Source: Pseudomonas sp. RIT409 (GTDB lineage: Bacteria; Pseudomonadota; Gammaproteobacteria; Pseudomonadales; Pseudomonadaceae). From it: a stretch of DNA of 64,000 bases. The translations under genes and the position numbers were made by a program. Where the stretch lies: the NCBI RefSeq assembly GCF_003052515.2, contig NZ_QARE02000001.1, positions 310,001-374,000 of the forward strand, in the 5' to 3' direction. Every line of letters starts with the position of its first letter. The first letter of the stretch is position 1. Below, piece by piece: positions 49,501 to 59,577 of this stretch. The notes under the pieces are model-generated. The model searched no databases. It saw nothing but the letters and a program-made list of their open reading frames with translations, and had not been told where the DNA came from.

Positions 49501-50492
49501 GTCAGGCCCGCCTTGGGCTTGGCGCCACGCCCGGTCGCGCCTTCGTCGCGGATTTCCCCCCCCGAGCCGGTGGACGCGCCTGGGAACGGTGCGATGGCGG
49601 TCGGGTGGTTGTGAGTCTCGACCTTCATCAGAATGTGCACCGGCTCCTGCACCGCGCCGTACTGGCGGGTTTCAGGATTCGGGAAGAAACGGCCGGCGGT
49701 GTGGCCGACGATGACCGAGGCGTTGTCCTTGTAAGCGGACAGCACACCCTCGTTGTGCATCTGATAGGTGTTCTTGATCATGCCAAAGAGGCTTTTCTCC
49801 TGGCTCTGGCCGTCGATGTCCCAACTGGCGTTGAAAATCTTGTGACGGCAGTGCTCGGAGTTCGCCTGGGCGAACATCATCAGTTCGATATCGTGAGGGT
49901 TGCGCTTGAGCCCCACGAAGGCATTGACCAGATAATCGATTTCATCTTCAGCCAGGGCCAGGCCCAGATCGACGTTGGCTTTTTCCAGCGCGGCGCGCCC
50001 ACCACCCAATACGTCGACGGCCGTCAACGGCTTGGGCTGCGCATGGCTGAACAGGCCGGATGCGTCTTGCAGCGCAGAGAGCACAACCTGGGTCATGCGG
50101 TCATGCAGGGCGTCCGAAATCACCTGGGCGTCAGCGTCGCTGAACGAGCCCTCGACATAAAAGGCGATGCCACGCTCGATGCGCTGGATCTTGCTCAGGC
50201 TGCAATTACGCGCAATGTCGGTGGCCTTGCTCGACCATGGCGAGATGGTGCCGAAACGCGGCAACACCAGGAACAGACGACCACGAGGCTCCTGAACCGG
50301 CACGCTCGGGCCGTACTTGAGCAGGCGGTCGAGGACTTGTTGCTCTGCCTCATCCAGCGCGCCGGTTACTTCAGCGAAGTGAGCGAATTCAGCGTACAGG
50401 CCACTGACAGCCGGAACCTTGTCGGTCAGCTGCTCAAGTAATTTCTTGTGGCGGAAGGCGGAAAGGGCGGGAGCACCACGCAGGATCAACAT
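46593..50492 (-). CDS. purL: Phosphoribosylformylglycinamidine synthase
   Basis: Makes FGAM from FGAR, glutamine and ATP in purine synthesis. The roughly 1299-residue long form has an N-terminal domain, a duplicated PurM-like core ([33 protein letters not shown]; the second half has [13 protein letters not shown]) and a C-terminal glutaminase (GVCNGCQMM with Cys; a His and Glu in PHPERVFR). The ATG at 50492 begins [13 protein letters not shown]; upstream in-frame codons to 50735 are not conserved. It is divergent from mltF. Confidence 0.97.
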   Translation of the reverse strand: MLILRGAPALSAFRHKKLLEQLTDKVPAVSGLYAEFAHFAEVTGALDEAEQQVLDRLLKYGPSVPVQEPRGRLFLVLPRFGTISPWSSKATDIARNCSLSKIQRIERGIAFYVEGSFSDADAQVISDALHDRMTQVVLSALQDASGLFSHAQPKPLTAVDVLGGGRAALEKANVDLGLALAEDEIDYLVNAFVGLKRNPHDIELMMFAQANSEHCRHKIFNASWDIDGQSQEKSLFGMIKNTYQMHNEGVLSAYKDNASVIVGHTAGRFFPNPETRQYGAVQEPVHILMKVETHNHPTAIAPFPGASTGSGGEIRDEGATGRGAKPKAGLTGFTVSNLNIPGFEQPWEKPYGKPERIVTPLDIMIEGPLGGAAFNNEFGRPALTGYFRTFEQSINTPRGEEVRGYHKPIMLAGGMGNIREEHVQKGEITVGAKLIVLGGPAMLIGLGGGAASSMATGTSSADLDFASVQRENPEMERRCQEVIDRCWQLGDKNPIAFIHDVGAGGISNAFPELVNDGGRGGRFELRNVPNDEPGMAPHEIWSNESQERYVLAVSAVDFERFQAICERERCPFAVVGEATEEPHLTVTDSHFNNTPVDMPLEVLLGKPPRMHRSATREAELGDDFDPNTLDLEESVQRVLRHPAVASKSFLITIGDRTITGLVNRDQMVGPWQVPVADVAVTATSFDVYTGESMAMGERTPLALLDAPASGRMAIGETITNIAASRIEKLSDIKLSANWMSAAGHPGEDARLYDTVKAVGMELCPELGITIPVGKDSMSMKTRWSDEGTEKTVTSPLSLIVTGFAPVSDVRKTLTPQLRMDKGETDLILIDLGRGKNRMGASILAQTHGLLGKAAPDVDNAEDLKAFFAVIQGLNADGHLLAYHDRSDGGLMTTVLEMAFAGHCGLSLKLETLTSKREKVAAILFNEELGAVIQVRQDATPVVLAQFSAAGLGEDCVAVVGKPINNSEVTISLNGEALFKGDRRLLQRQWAETSYQIQRLRDNADCADQEFDALLEEDNPGLNVKLGYDVNDDIAAPYIKKGVRPQVAILREQGVNGQVEMAAAFDRAGFASVDVHMSDILAGRVDLDAFKGLVACGGFSYGDVLGAGEGWAKSALFNARARDAFQGFFQRNDSFALGVCNGCQMMSNLSELIPGSEFWPHFVRNRSEQFEGRVAMVEIQKSASIFLQGMAGSRMPIAIAHGEGHAEFKSTEALLETDVSGTVAMRFVDNHGKVTESYPANPNGSPRGITGLTTRDGRVTIMMPHPERVFRAVNNSWRPDEWSEDGAWMRMFRNARVWVN

Positions 50493-50548
50493 CGTCGGGA
50501 CAGCCTCGGGGAAGGGGGTGTGCTTTGAGGCCGTGCATTCTAGCCTAA

Positions 50549-52168
<1,620 letters not shown>

Positions 52169-52242
52169 CGGCTTGTGCCCAATCTCGTTTCGCGAGGCAC
52201 GCGCTCGCGGATGACCCGCCCTGTCGCAATCCGTGTTCCTGA

Positions 52243-52725
52243 TCAGCCCTTCGCCCTTCTCATCCTGAAAAACTCACTCAAGACCGCGCCGCACTCCTCC
52301 GCCAGCACGCCGCCTTCGTACAGCACGCGATGGTTGAGAAACGGCTGGGTGAAAAACTGCCCCTGGCTCTGCACCACGCCAGCTTTAGGCTCGGTCGCGC
52401 CGAACACCACACGACCGACGCGCGAGTGCACGATCAACCCCGCGCACATGCTGCATGGCTCCAAGGTCACGTACAGTGTGCAGCCTGGCAGACGGTAGTT
52501 GCTGACGGCTTGCGCTGCCGCGCGAATAGCGACCATTTCCGCGTGGGCGCTTGGGTCGTTGCCGCTGATCGGGCAGTTGTAACCCCGGCCGATGATCACC
52601 CCATCGTGCACCACCACCGCGCCCACCGGAACTTCCCCCAGCATCGCTCCCTGAGCGGCGAGTGCCAGGGCTTCGCGCATGAAATGCTGATCGCGGCTGC
52701 GATCGATGATTGGCGGCTGCCGCAT
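52243..52725 (-). CDS. tadA: tRNA-specific adenosine deaminase TadA
   Basis: Converts A34 to inosine in tRNA-Arg(ACG), needed to read CGN codons. The 160-residue protein shows the zinc-site motifs DPSAHAEMVAIR (His, catalytic Glu) and LEPCSMCAG. The ATG at 52725 overlaps the last base of the multicopper oxidase stop codon (TAATG), so translation is coupled. Longer forms starting further upstream would lie inside that gene. Confidence 0.96.
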   Translation of the reverse strand: MRQPPIIDRSRDQHFMREALALAAQGAMLGEVPVGAVVVHDGVIIGRGYNCPISGNDPSAHAEMVAIRAAAQAVSNYRLPGCTLYVTLEPCSMCAGLIVHSRVGRVVFGATEPKAGVVQSQGQFFTQPFLNHRVLYEGGVLAEECGAVLSEFFRMRRAKG

Positions 52726-54098
52726 TAAGACACCTCGATAGCGGCCATGAGGCCGGTTTCCATGTGATCGACCACATGGCAGTGGAACATCCACACCCCG
52801 GGATTATCCGCCACCAGCGCAACCCGCGCGCGCTCGTTTCGTCCTAACAGGTACGTATCGGTGAAATAGGGGATGATTTCTTTGCGATTGGACGCGATCA
52901 CCTTGAAGCTCATGCCGTGCAGATGAATCGGGTGCTGGTACTGAGTCATGTTCTTCAATTCGAAGATGTAGCTCTTGCCCTTCTCGAGCCGAGCGATGGG
53001 CCGGTCGGCGCACGTCTTGTCGGTGATATCCCAGGCTTGGCCATTGATCTGCCACAGGCTCGGAGGCTTGCCATTATCAACATTGACTGACACCGCCCCC
53101 GCCCATTCGAAATTGAAGTTCAGCTTCTCGGCGTTGGCCAGATCCGGTTCGGCCACCGGATTGGCCGGCAGCTCGGGCGGCCAATCACCTGGCGCATCGT
53201 GAGTGGCGACCGAGCGAAACGTGCCCAACCGCACCGGACCGTTGCGCAGCGACACCTCTTCGCCTGCTGCCGGGGCTTTGATCGCCAGACAGATGCGCAT
53301 GCCTGGGCCGAGCCAGTAATCCTTCCCCAACGGGCGGGGCTTCACCGGGTTGCCGTCCAGCGCATAGATCATCGCGTCAGCATCCGGCAGGTTCAGCCGG
53401 TAAGTGACGGTGTTGTCGAGGTTGAGGATGCGCACGCGAGTGATCTGCCCCGCTGGCAACTCCACCACACCTTGAGGCACTCCGTTGATGGTCGATAGCC
53501 GCCCGGCCGTGCCCTCGCGAGCGGCCTCACGGGTAACGCTGAAATCGGTAAAGGCGCCCTGCTCATCCACATGCCAGCTTTTCAGGCTGACGGTACGCTC
53601 ATGGGCAAATCCGGTGGGCTCGCGCTCTTCGACAATCAACGGCCCCACCAGCCCCCGCCCCAACTCCTCACTGCTGCTGACGTGCGGGTGATACCAATAA
53701 CTGCCTGCGTCAGGCACGCGGAACCTGTAGTCGAAGTACTCACCTGGCTTGACCGGAAGCTGAGACACGTAGGGCACGCCATCCATCTCCAGCGGCAACC
53801 GGATGCCATGCCAATGAATAGTTGTTTCCACCGGCAAACGGTTGATGAATCGCACCCGCAACCATTCGCCCTGCCTCACCCGCAATTCCGTGCCCGGCGC
53901 CGAGGCACCGAACGCCCAGGCCGGGGTCTTGAAGCCCGGCACCAGTTCGACATCCAGCGGCGCAGCGATCAGTTCATAGTCGTGCCCTTCTCCCGGCCCC
54001 GCGCGGCCCAGCCAATAGCGCGCGGCACCTCCGGCGCCCAGCCCGACAACGGCAAGACCGGCCAGACCTCCGAGAATTTGTCGACGGGTGAAAGACAT
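52725..54098 (-). CDS. Multicopper oxidase, Tat-exported
   Basis: A 457-residue periplasmic oxidase of laccase/bilirubin-oxidase type. The N-terminus MSFTRRQILGGLAGLAVVG is a Tat signal with twin arginine. Four copper-binding blocks are present: TIHWHG, YWYHPHVSS, HPIHLHGMSF and FHCHVVDHMETGLM. The substrate is unknown. It is coupled to tadA (52725). As I recall, the P. aeruginosa gene in this position lies next to guaA; here an AT-rich module and the element come instead. Confidence 0.9.
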   Translation of the reverse strand: MSFTRRQILGGLAGLAVVGLGAGGAARYWLGRAGPGEGHDYELIAAPLDVELVPGFKTPAWAFGASAPGTELRVRQGEWLRVRFINRLPVETTIHWHGIRLPLEMDGVPYVSQLPVKPGEYFDYRFRVPDAGSYWYHPHVSSSEELGRGLVGPLIVEEREPTGFAHERTVSLKSWHVDEQGAFTDFSVTREAAREGTAGRLSTINGVPQGVVELPAGQITRVRILNLDNTVTYRLNLPDADAMIYALDGNPVKPRPLGKDYWLGPGMRICLAIKAPAAGEEVSLRNGPVRLGTFRSVATHDAPGDWPPELPANPVAEPDLANAEKLNFNFEWAGAVSVNVDNGKPPSLWQINGQAWDITDKTCADRPIARLEKGKSYIFELKNMTQYQHPIHLHGMSFKVIASNRKEIIPYFTDTYLLGRNERARVALVADNPGVWMFHCHVVDHMETGLMAAIEVS

Positions 54099-54245
54099 TG
54101 CAAACGCTACCTGTTCAAAAAGCAGGGGGGAATTCAAAGCACTGGATGAGAGGCTTTATGAAAGGCGAATACGATACACCTGCGTTTTGAGAAACTTAAG
54201 CGATGGCTGCTGCGATACACATTCAGTATTCATTCGGCTGACGCT

Positions 54246-55067
54246 TTGCTGAAGGTGCCCCCGAAGTGTGGCCATGGTGGCGCCACCGGCGGCGTCAAGC
54301 CAGAAGGGCTTGATCCTACCGGCGGCTCCTCAGCGCAGATCCAGGAGCGAACCGAACGCGCAGCACGACAACTGGCGCGTGGGCAGGAGCAATTGGTGTT
54401 GCTGCTGTTGACGGCCATAGTCACCTACCTCGCTCGCGGCCAGATGAAGGCCGGGGTGATGAACAGCATGGAAAGCATCGCTACGCGCAGCGCCAAACTT
54501 CAGGTGGAGATTTCCAACAGGCAGTATGCGGATTGGTTGGCGAAGAATGAGCAGAAGCTTCTGGCTCAGCCTGAGTTGAAGGTGAAGGATCCGGCACCGC
54601 TAGCAAAAGCTGACCAGGCTTTGATCGACGAAACTCAAAAGTTTAAAGAAACCGCCACAAAAAAATATGCAAGAAGAACCGATATCACTTATCGTTCCGC
54701 AGATGAAGTGAATGGGACCTTCCCTGAAGGTTGGTCTCCCCCTTACAAGCCGGGCACCAGAGTAACTGAATTCACCAATACCGTTGATGACGTGTATGTA
54801 CGCGTACATGGAGAAACAAATATGGCCCGTTCATGGATGATGAAACGAGAAGCAACCACCGGTCTTACACCAACCCAAATAAAATCAAAATTTGCACTTC
54901 CAGAATTGCCAACTTATATGTCAGAAGTATCGGTACCAGCAGGCACAAGAATAAGGACGGGGGTGGTTAACCCGGTATTTGGAGGCTTAGGCAACGCGAC
55001 TCAGTATGAACTCCTTCAACGACTTCCGACCTCAGCATTCACAAACACCGTAAGGCTTGGACAATGA
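54246..55067 (+). CDS. Possible orphan polymorphic-toxin C-terminal fragment
   Basis: A 273-residue reading frame that is AT-richer than the chromosome. It starts at TTG (54246), has no ribosome binding site, and the frame is open back to 54162, so the true 5' end may be lost. A hydrophobic helix (LVLLLLTAIVTYLA, about 50-63) precedes a charged helical stretch. The C-terminal part runs YKPGTRVTEFTNTVDDVYVRVHGE ... IKSKFALPELPTYMSEVSVPAGTRIRTGVV ... GNATQYELLQRLP. I have the impression this resembles C-terminal tips of secreted contact-dependent or Rhs-type toxins, but cannot name a family. The next gene overlaps by ATGA. Confidence 0.5.
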   Translation: MLKVPPKCGHGGATGGVKPEGLDPTGGSSAQIQERTERAARQLARGQEQLVLLLLTAIVTYLARGQMKAGVMNSMESIATRSAKLQVEISNRQYADWLAKNEQKLLAQPELKVKDPAPLAKADQALIDETQKFKETATKKYARRTDITYRSADEVNGTFPEGWSPPYKPGTRVTEFTNTVDDVYVRVHGETNMARSWMMKREATTGLTPTQIKSKFALPELPTYMSEVSVPAGTRIRTGVVNPVFGGLGNATQYELLQRLPTSAFTNTVRLGQ

Positions 55068-55411
55068 AAAAAAATAACTTTAAAATAATCGCGGGCCAAA
55101 TCTTCATTAACGAGAACCGCATCACAACTCCTCACCCTGTGAGCGAAGCACTCGAAAAAGACAACTTAGTTATAGTCCGAGTGGACCCACCTGCCGGAGT
55201 AATATTCAACAGGAATGTTTACGGCATAACGGCAAACGGAGAAATTCTTTGGCAGATACAAGCAAGCCTCCATGGCACGCAACAGGACAAACCCTACACA
55301 AATATCTTATTGAATCCAGATGGATTACTCATTGCTGAAAACTGGAATGGCGTAAGCTACTCTGTAGATATTAGAAATGGGGAAATTACAACCATAGCCT
55401 TTGACAAATAA
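55064..55411 (+). CDS. Small protein overlapping the toxin-like gene; candidate immunity protein
   Basis: A 115-residue soluble protein with no signal or membrane segment and no domain that I recognise (features: NLVIVRVDPPAGVIFNRN, GEILWQIQASLHG, SYSVDIRNGEITTIAFDK). Its ATG overlaps the stop of the toxin-like gene by four bases. Immunity genes typically follow toxin tips in this arrangement, so it is probably the cognate inhibitor, by inference only. Confidence 0.55.
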   Translation: MKKNNFKIIAGQIFINENRITTPHPVSEALEKDNLVIVRVDPPAGVIFNRNVYGITANGEILWQIQASLHGTQQDKPYTNILLNPDGLLIAENWNGVSYSVDIRNGEITTIAFDK

Positions 55412-55434
55412 ACACCTTAGTTAGATCAGCATTT

Positions 55435-55507
55435 AAAACTCACTTGCAACAAGCCTGCCCCGCCGCTATTCATCGACAGGCGATGCGAGCTAAGGTGAGT
55501 TTTTTCT
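55435..55507 (+). terminator. Possible terminator after the immunity-like gene
   Basis: AAAACTCAC (55435-55443) pairs with GTGAGTTTT (55495-55503), and two more T follow (TTC). The loop is long (about 50 bases) but contains an inner stem, GCCTG with CAGGC. This may be an intrinsic terminator. Confidence 0.4.
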
Positions 55508-55940
55508 TGTCGACCAACTGAGCGCCCTAGAGACTCGCTTTTCTTCGCAACAGGCACAATTAAATATGAACAAGGACAGTTTATTTAGCCAGACGATGAG
55601 AAAGCCGGCGCCTTCAGGCTTGGACCAAACATTCAAGACCCACATTAATTAACGCAACCTGCCCGATGCATTGCCCCTAAGAGACAAATCAAAAATATAT
55701 TAAAGACCACATAAATACGGAAGGATTCGAATGTATAGCCCCCGGGGCAAGAAACATCTTTAATCAAAGATTATTTCAAAAGAGGTCGGCATGTATTCCT
55801 AGTTAATATTTCGACCTTGTTTGATCAAGAGCACAACGTCCGTTCACGAATTTTTTGTAAAAATCCACAAGGCGGCTGAAGAAGTTTTTCATGCTGGCAA
55901 CTCAATTTCTGACTGGTTATCTCCAAGCAATGAATCCTAA

Positions 55941-55974
55941 AACGATAAGGGCGCCTCTCGGCGCCCTTATCGTT
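55941..55974 (-). terminator. Perfect hairpin terminator, probably of guaA
   Basis: AACGATAAGGGCGCC (55941-55955) and its exact complement (55960-55974) with a 4-base loop; the minus strand continues into TTTTAGG. It lies five bases beyond the stop codon of the guaA-like sequence, reading leftward, as a guaA terminator should. Confidence 0.8.
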
Positions 55975-55978
55975 CAAA

Positions 55979-56000
55979 TCATTCCCACTCTATTATCAAC
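55979..56000 (-). other. Candidate left attachment site: 3' end of guaA
   Basis: On the minus strand the sequence reads ATAGAGTGGGAATGA, coding IEWE-stop, which is the conserved end of GMP synthase. Nothing upstream in this frame resembles GMP synthase, so only the last codons are present. The guaA 3' end is a known integration target of mobile elements. An intact guaA would then follow at the right end of the element, on the minus strand, beyond the window. Confidence 0.6.
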
Positions 56001-56076
56001 AGACCAGTAAAAACTTTACAGAACAAGCAATACAGAAAAAGTAAAAATCCGAACACCATGAAAAATACCATACTGA

Positions 56077-56259
56077 TCAACCCTCACTTGATGAGTCGGA
56101 TGAGCCTCCTTCGGCAAGGGCAGCCGATAGCTGCCGCTCCAGTATCGCCAACTCATCTATATGACCATCACGAACCACTTCGGCCAGTAGGTCCGCAGCA
56201 TAAGGCGGATCGGCCAGGAAAAGCTCTGCCATTGCCTCATCGTGATTACGGTCTTTCAT
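56077..56259 (-). CDS. Small protein resembling an antitoxin N-terminus
   Basis: A 60-residue protein (MKDRNHDEAMAELFLADPPYAADLLAEVVRDGHIDELAILERQL) that resembles the N-terminal part of HigA/AddB-like addiction-module antitoxins, which carry a helix-turn-helix after this segment; that part is missing. AGGAG precedes the ATG at 56259. It is either a short stand-alone protein or a truncated one. No toxin partner is visible upstream; the 260 bases before it have no gene I can support. Confidence 0.5.
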   Translation of the reverse strand: MKDRNHDEAMAELFLADPPYAADLLAEVVRDGHIDELAILERQLSAALAEGGSSDSSSEG

Positions 56260-56524
56260 CAGTTGCTCCTAGATCGCAAATGTCCTCAGCCTCCAGAAGA
56301 AGCTGCTCAGGCCAATAGAAACTACTGGCCGATAACGCCAGCCGGAGCTGGCAGAGACCGGCCAAATGCAGTCTCCCTTCTCAGCTGGCTGCACTTTCTC
56401 GTAGCTGTAGACCTGCGATTAGGCTATCCAAATCAGCCGCACAGACCAGACCATTACCACTAGCACGAAAGAAGGAAGATTGGTAGCGTAATGCCAGCAA
56501 ACTATGCCAGGGAGAGGAACCACT

Positions 56525-57898
56525 ATGGAAATCCAAGATCAAGTCACAAATGTAGAGCTTTTTTTTCCTCGAGGGATAACAGCTGACTACCTAGCGGAAG
56601 TGGACGAAAGCATTAAAGAAATCGACTCTCAACGACCGTTACAGCCTCATATCACGGAAAAGCTTCAATCAGAAATACTTTATGATCGAGTACATTCATC
56701 AGCAGTAATTGAAGGAAACAAGCTTTCACGAAGAGAGACAATTGTTGTTCTAAGCACGGGAATAATTGAAGCGGGGTCGCGAAAAGATCAGCAAGAGGTC
56801 ATCAACCTGGCCGATGCCTGCATATACTTACAAGAGTGCCTCGACAATAAATCCCCACTATCAGTACAACTAATAAAAGAAATACATCAAAAAATACTTA
56901 CCAACATAGACCCTAAGAATGCTGGATGTTTTAGAAGTGTTGACGTTGCGATTTCAGGAGCTAAAGTCTCCCCTCCCTCTCACTTAGACGTACCTAGTTT
57001 AATCGAATCAATTGTGAGGTTGGAGAACTCTGCCGAGGCGCACCCGATACAAATTGCGGCCTGGATTCACTGGGCTTTCGCCAGAATTCATCCCTTCGTA
57101 GATGGGAATGGCCGCGTAGCACGATTGGTTCAAGATTATGTATTATTAAAAAACAACTACGTCCCTGCTTCAGTACAGCCAGAGGATAGAGAGCGCAACT
57201 ACTACGAAGCACTCGAAAGCGCAGACCTTGGCAATGGAGAGGACTTTCTTGAGATAATAGCCAAGAACGTCCTTAGAACTTCAGAGAGATACCTATCAAT
57301 AATCAGAGATGAGCAATCAAAGTCCATCTGGATTGAAAAAATCGCCAAGGCAGCTTCAGAAAAAGTCAAGCAAACAGAGCACCGAAAATTTCTGATAACC
57401 CAAAAGACTTATGACTCCTTAAAGCATGAATTTGAAAGCATTTGCTCAGAATTAAATTCACAGCTTACCGACATGAGAGTAAATTTCAAAGACTATGGAA
57501 GCCTAGACTTTGAAAAGTACTTGGACTTAAAGTCTAAAGGAAGAGCCTCTAGAACTTGGTTATTTGGGCTTAACTTTAAATATGGCGAGATTGATCAGCG
57601 ATTTATTTTTTGGTTTGCTTCACATTACCGGTCAGCACAGGATATTCGGGATTTCGGACAAAATGCCATCACCATACTCCTGTCAATGCAAGACAGCGCG
57701 GGAGGCTACAAGAAGCTGGAAGATTTTGAATCTGAAGATCGTATAACCCTCAGAGAGCTTTTGGTGGTGGATCGTGGATTCTTTCGTAAAAGATACAACC
57801 CAGTGAGCCGAAATTTGGAATGGGACGAAGATATCTCCCCTACTGACATAGCCCAGAATTTTATTCAAGAAGTTTTGGCAAAGGTAGGACTAATTTAA
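56525..57898 (+). CDS. Fic-domain protein (probable AMP-transferase), self-inhibited class
   Basis: A 457-residue protein. The Fic motif HPFVDGNGRVAR (residues 189-200) is complete with catalytic His189. An N-terminal inhibitory motif HSSAVIEGN (58-65, SxxxEG) marks it as a class II Fic, which keeps itself inactive by a glutamate that blocks ATP. The C-terminal half (about 260-457) is a helical domain with many Lys and Glu, and might include a winged helix for DNA, but this is uncertain. GAGAGGA precedes the ATG. It may modify host or phage targets; the target is unknown. Confidence 0.87.
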   Translation: MEIQDQVTNVELFFPRGITADYLAEVDESIKEIDSQRPLQPHITEKLQSEILYDRVHSSAVIEGNKLSRRETIVVLSTGIIEAGSRKDQQEVINLADACIYLQECLDNKSPLSVQLIKEIHQKILTNIDPKNAGCFRSVDVAISGAKVSPPSHLDVPSLIESIVRLENSAEAHPIQIAAWIHWAFARIHPFVDGNGRVARLVQDYVLLKNNYVPASVQPEDRERNYYEALESADLGNGEDFLEIIAKNVLRTSERYLSIIRDEQSKSIWIEKIAKAASEKVKQTEHRKFLITQKTYDSLKHEFESICSELNSQLTDMRVNFKDYGSLDFEKYLDLKSKGRASRTWLFGLNFKYGEIDQRFIFWFASHYRSAQDIRDFGQNAITILLSMQDSAGGYKKLEDFESEDRITLRELLVVDRGFFRKRYNPVSRNLEWDEDISPTDIAQNFIQEVLAKVGLI

Positions 57899-57918
57899 AA
57901 AACATTATTGCCAATCGA

Positions 57919-57960
57919 TGTCCCGAGCGACTGCCGCTGGTTAAACTGGCGCTCGGGACA
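57919..57960. repeat. Perfect 11-bp inverted repeat after the Fic gene
   Basis: TGTCCCGAGCG (57919-57929) is complemented exactly at 57950-57960 with a 20-base loop. No T-run follows. It could end transcription of fic weakly or bind a protein. Confidence 0.5.
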
Positions 57961-58177
57961 ATGCAACTACTGCACTAGACCATAAGCTATCGTCCTTCAC
58001 TGCGGACGAATTACACTGCAGATGATCGAGGATAGCTGGATTTCGCAGCCCTGTTGATGAACGCTGCGCGACCAAACTGAATTTAGACACAGATGTAGCA
58101 CTGGCCAAACGCAGCTTCTTGATGTAAATCATTATTACCTTTTACTAACTACATAACTGTGGACGGTTACTAAATGC

Positions 58178-59389
58178 TCATCCGTGCTTAAAATAGAGCG
58201 TTCTAGACTGAACATCTGCCTTAAACGCAAAATTGTCTCCCTCCAAGAATGCCATTTGATCATTAGTCACATGTTCCCCATTGACTATAACTGTCCAGAA
58301 ATAAAGGTCGTACAGCTCAAGATACGTCCCACTCTCCGACTCAGTGCTTTGAAGTACTACAGCCCCTGTCCGTACATCCCGGTATCTTACTTCTAACTTA
58401 CCCTGCTGAACCAGAGTAACCTCGATAGTTATCACGCCACTGGTGTACAACACCTTTTTTTCACCAACTAACATACCCTCAGAGAGCGCTATTTTCACGT
58501 TATTATCCAGATCAGCTAATGCTTCTTCAGCCTCTCGACTCTCACGCTCAATTATCTCATCTGCTTGTGCTTTGAACGCCTGGAATAAATCATGGACCTC
58601 GTCGCGCGTTTTTACAAGAAATGTGGATGCCAGAGAAAGACATATCGATGTGTAGCCCTCCTCTACTGGAGTAGGTAATCCTCTCCCACGTTCTTCGCCG
58701 ATGCGAAAGAAAGACATCGGCAAAGCATGCACATGCGAAGATAGAAGAACGTAAAGCCACCTAAATTGAGTTTTCTCAACACCAGCTTTTTCAGCTATGT
58801 CTTCCAACGGATAAAGATAGGCTGACTGCCCATGCAGCGCAGTTTTTTTCTTTCTATCTGGCAATGCATCAAAAAAAATATTCGCTCTGAGCCTATCTCG
58901 TATCTCCTCTGCCGTCTGCGAAAGCTTCCCTATCTCCTCATCGTTTTCAATCGCGGTAAACATGCGAATTCGAGCAACACAGTCATGAAGATTTAATATA
59001 TTCCATCGACATTCCCACTCAGCCTCGTCACATTCATCGCTGCATAAGTAATAAAATGCAATCCGCAGCTCCAACATTGTCCGTACTAAACCAGCTGTAG
59101 AGGCGTAGTCCCAATGTTCAATTTTTTTCTCAACCCATGGCGTGAAAGGCATCAGCTGGGCCAGAGTTACCCCTTTGGTAACAAGGGCAGTAAATAACAC
59201 TGATGCGTAGTAGTGTTTTGTGCTAGGAGATGGTATTCCACCATAGCTCCTAGATACGTACATGCACTCTCTAACCACATTATCTAGCATCTCAACAACA
59301 CGCATATAGCCATCACTCGGAGTCCCACCCAATCGCGCAAAATCGACCATTTCATCATGCGTTAATAATCCTTGTACGTCGCCTTCCAT
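58178..59389 (-). CDS. Hypothetical protein, 403 residues
   Basis: An AT-rich, unassigned gene. The ATG at 59389 follows AGGGTGG. The N-terminal half is helical (HWDYASTAGLVRTMLELRIAFYYLC ... WNILNLHDCVARIRMFTAI ... YVLLSSHVHALPMSFFRIG), a pattern like DUF5677-type proteins, which occur in defence and accessory regions. The C-terminal part is beta-rich. No transmembrane segment. It is one of three unrelated cargo genes between the Fic gene and the transfer genes. I cannot assign a function. Confidence 0.65.
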   Translation of the reverse strand: MEGDVQGLLTHDEMVDFARLGGTPSDGYMRVVEMLDNVVRECMYVSRSYGGIPSPSTKHYYASVLFTALVTKGVTLAQLMPFTPWVEKKIEHWDYASTAGLVRTMLELRIAFYYLCSDECDEAEWECRWNILNLHDCVARIRMFTAIENDEEIGKLSQTAEEIRDRLRANIFFDALPDRKKKTALHGQSAYLYPLEDIAEKAGVEKTQFRWLYVLLSSHVHALPMSFFRIGEERGRGLPTPVEEGYTSICLSLASTFLVKTRDEVHDLFQAFKAQADEIIERESREAEEALADLDNNVKIALSEGMLVGEKKVLYTSGVITIEVTLVQQGKLEVRYRDVRTGAVVLQSTESESGTYLELYDLYFWTVIVNGEHVTNDQMAFLEGDNFAFKADVQSRTLYFKHG

Positions 59390-59577
59390 ATTTCCACCCT
59401 AAGTTATTATTTAAGCCCCTTAGCTTGCAGTAACTTTTCCCTTTTGGTAAGTCCCAATTAAAAAATTAGGCGCACTGCAATAGCGGAACGGGAATATTTT
59501 TACCGTTTTTTTTGTTATTAGCCCTCTACCATATTTCAAAGAGGTTCACTATTGGCCAAACCACCGGTTAATTTAGC

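Larger units (their letters stand above)
55412..56076. other. AT-rich intergenic region at the element boundary
   Basis: The 665 bases have no open frame that I trust. It holds the possible terminator at 55435-55507, the strong hairpin at 55941-55974 and the guaA-like sequence at 55979-56000. Between about 55510 and 55940 I see nothing definite. Confidence 0.6.

Noticed and set aside
46932..50441. 1169-codon plus-strand frame opposite purL
   Set aside because: It is antisense to purL over its whole length, with His/Gln/Val-rich composition typical of a shadow.
56242..56463. 73-codon plus-strand frame near the element edge
   Set aside because: No binding site, Pro/His-rich, and it overlaps the better-supported minus-strand gene.
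57941..58132. 63-codon minus-strand frame after the Fic gene
   Set aside because: No binding site or domain, and it overlaps the inverted repeat; a chance open frame in AT-rich DNA.
59460..59520. Terminator-like ACGG...CCGT followed by T8
   Set aside because: The T-run points to the plus strand, but no plus-strand gene ends upstream; the stem is only about five bp.
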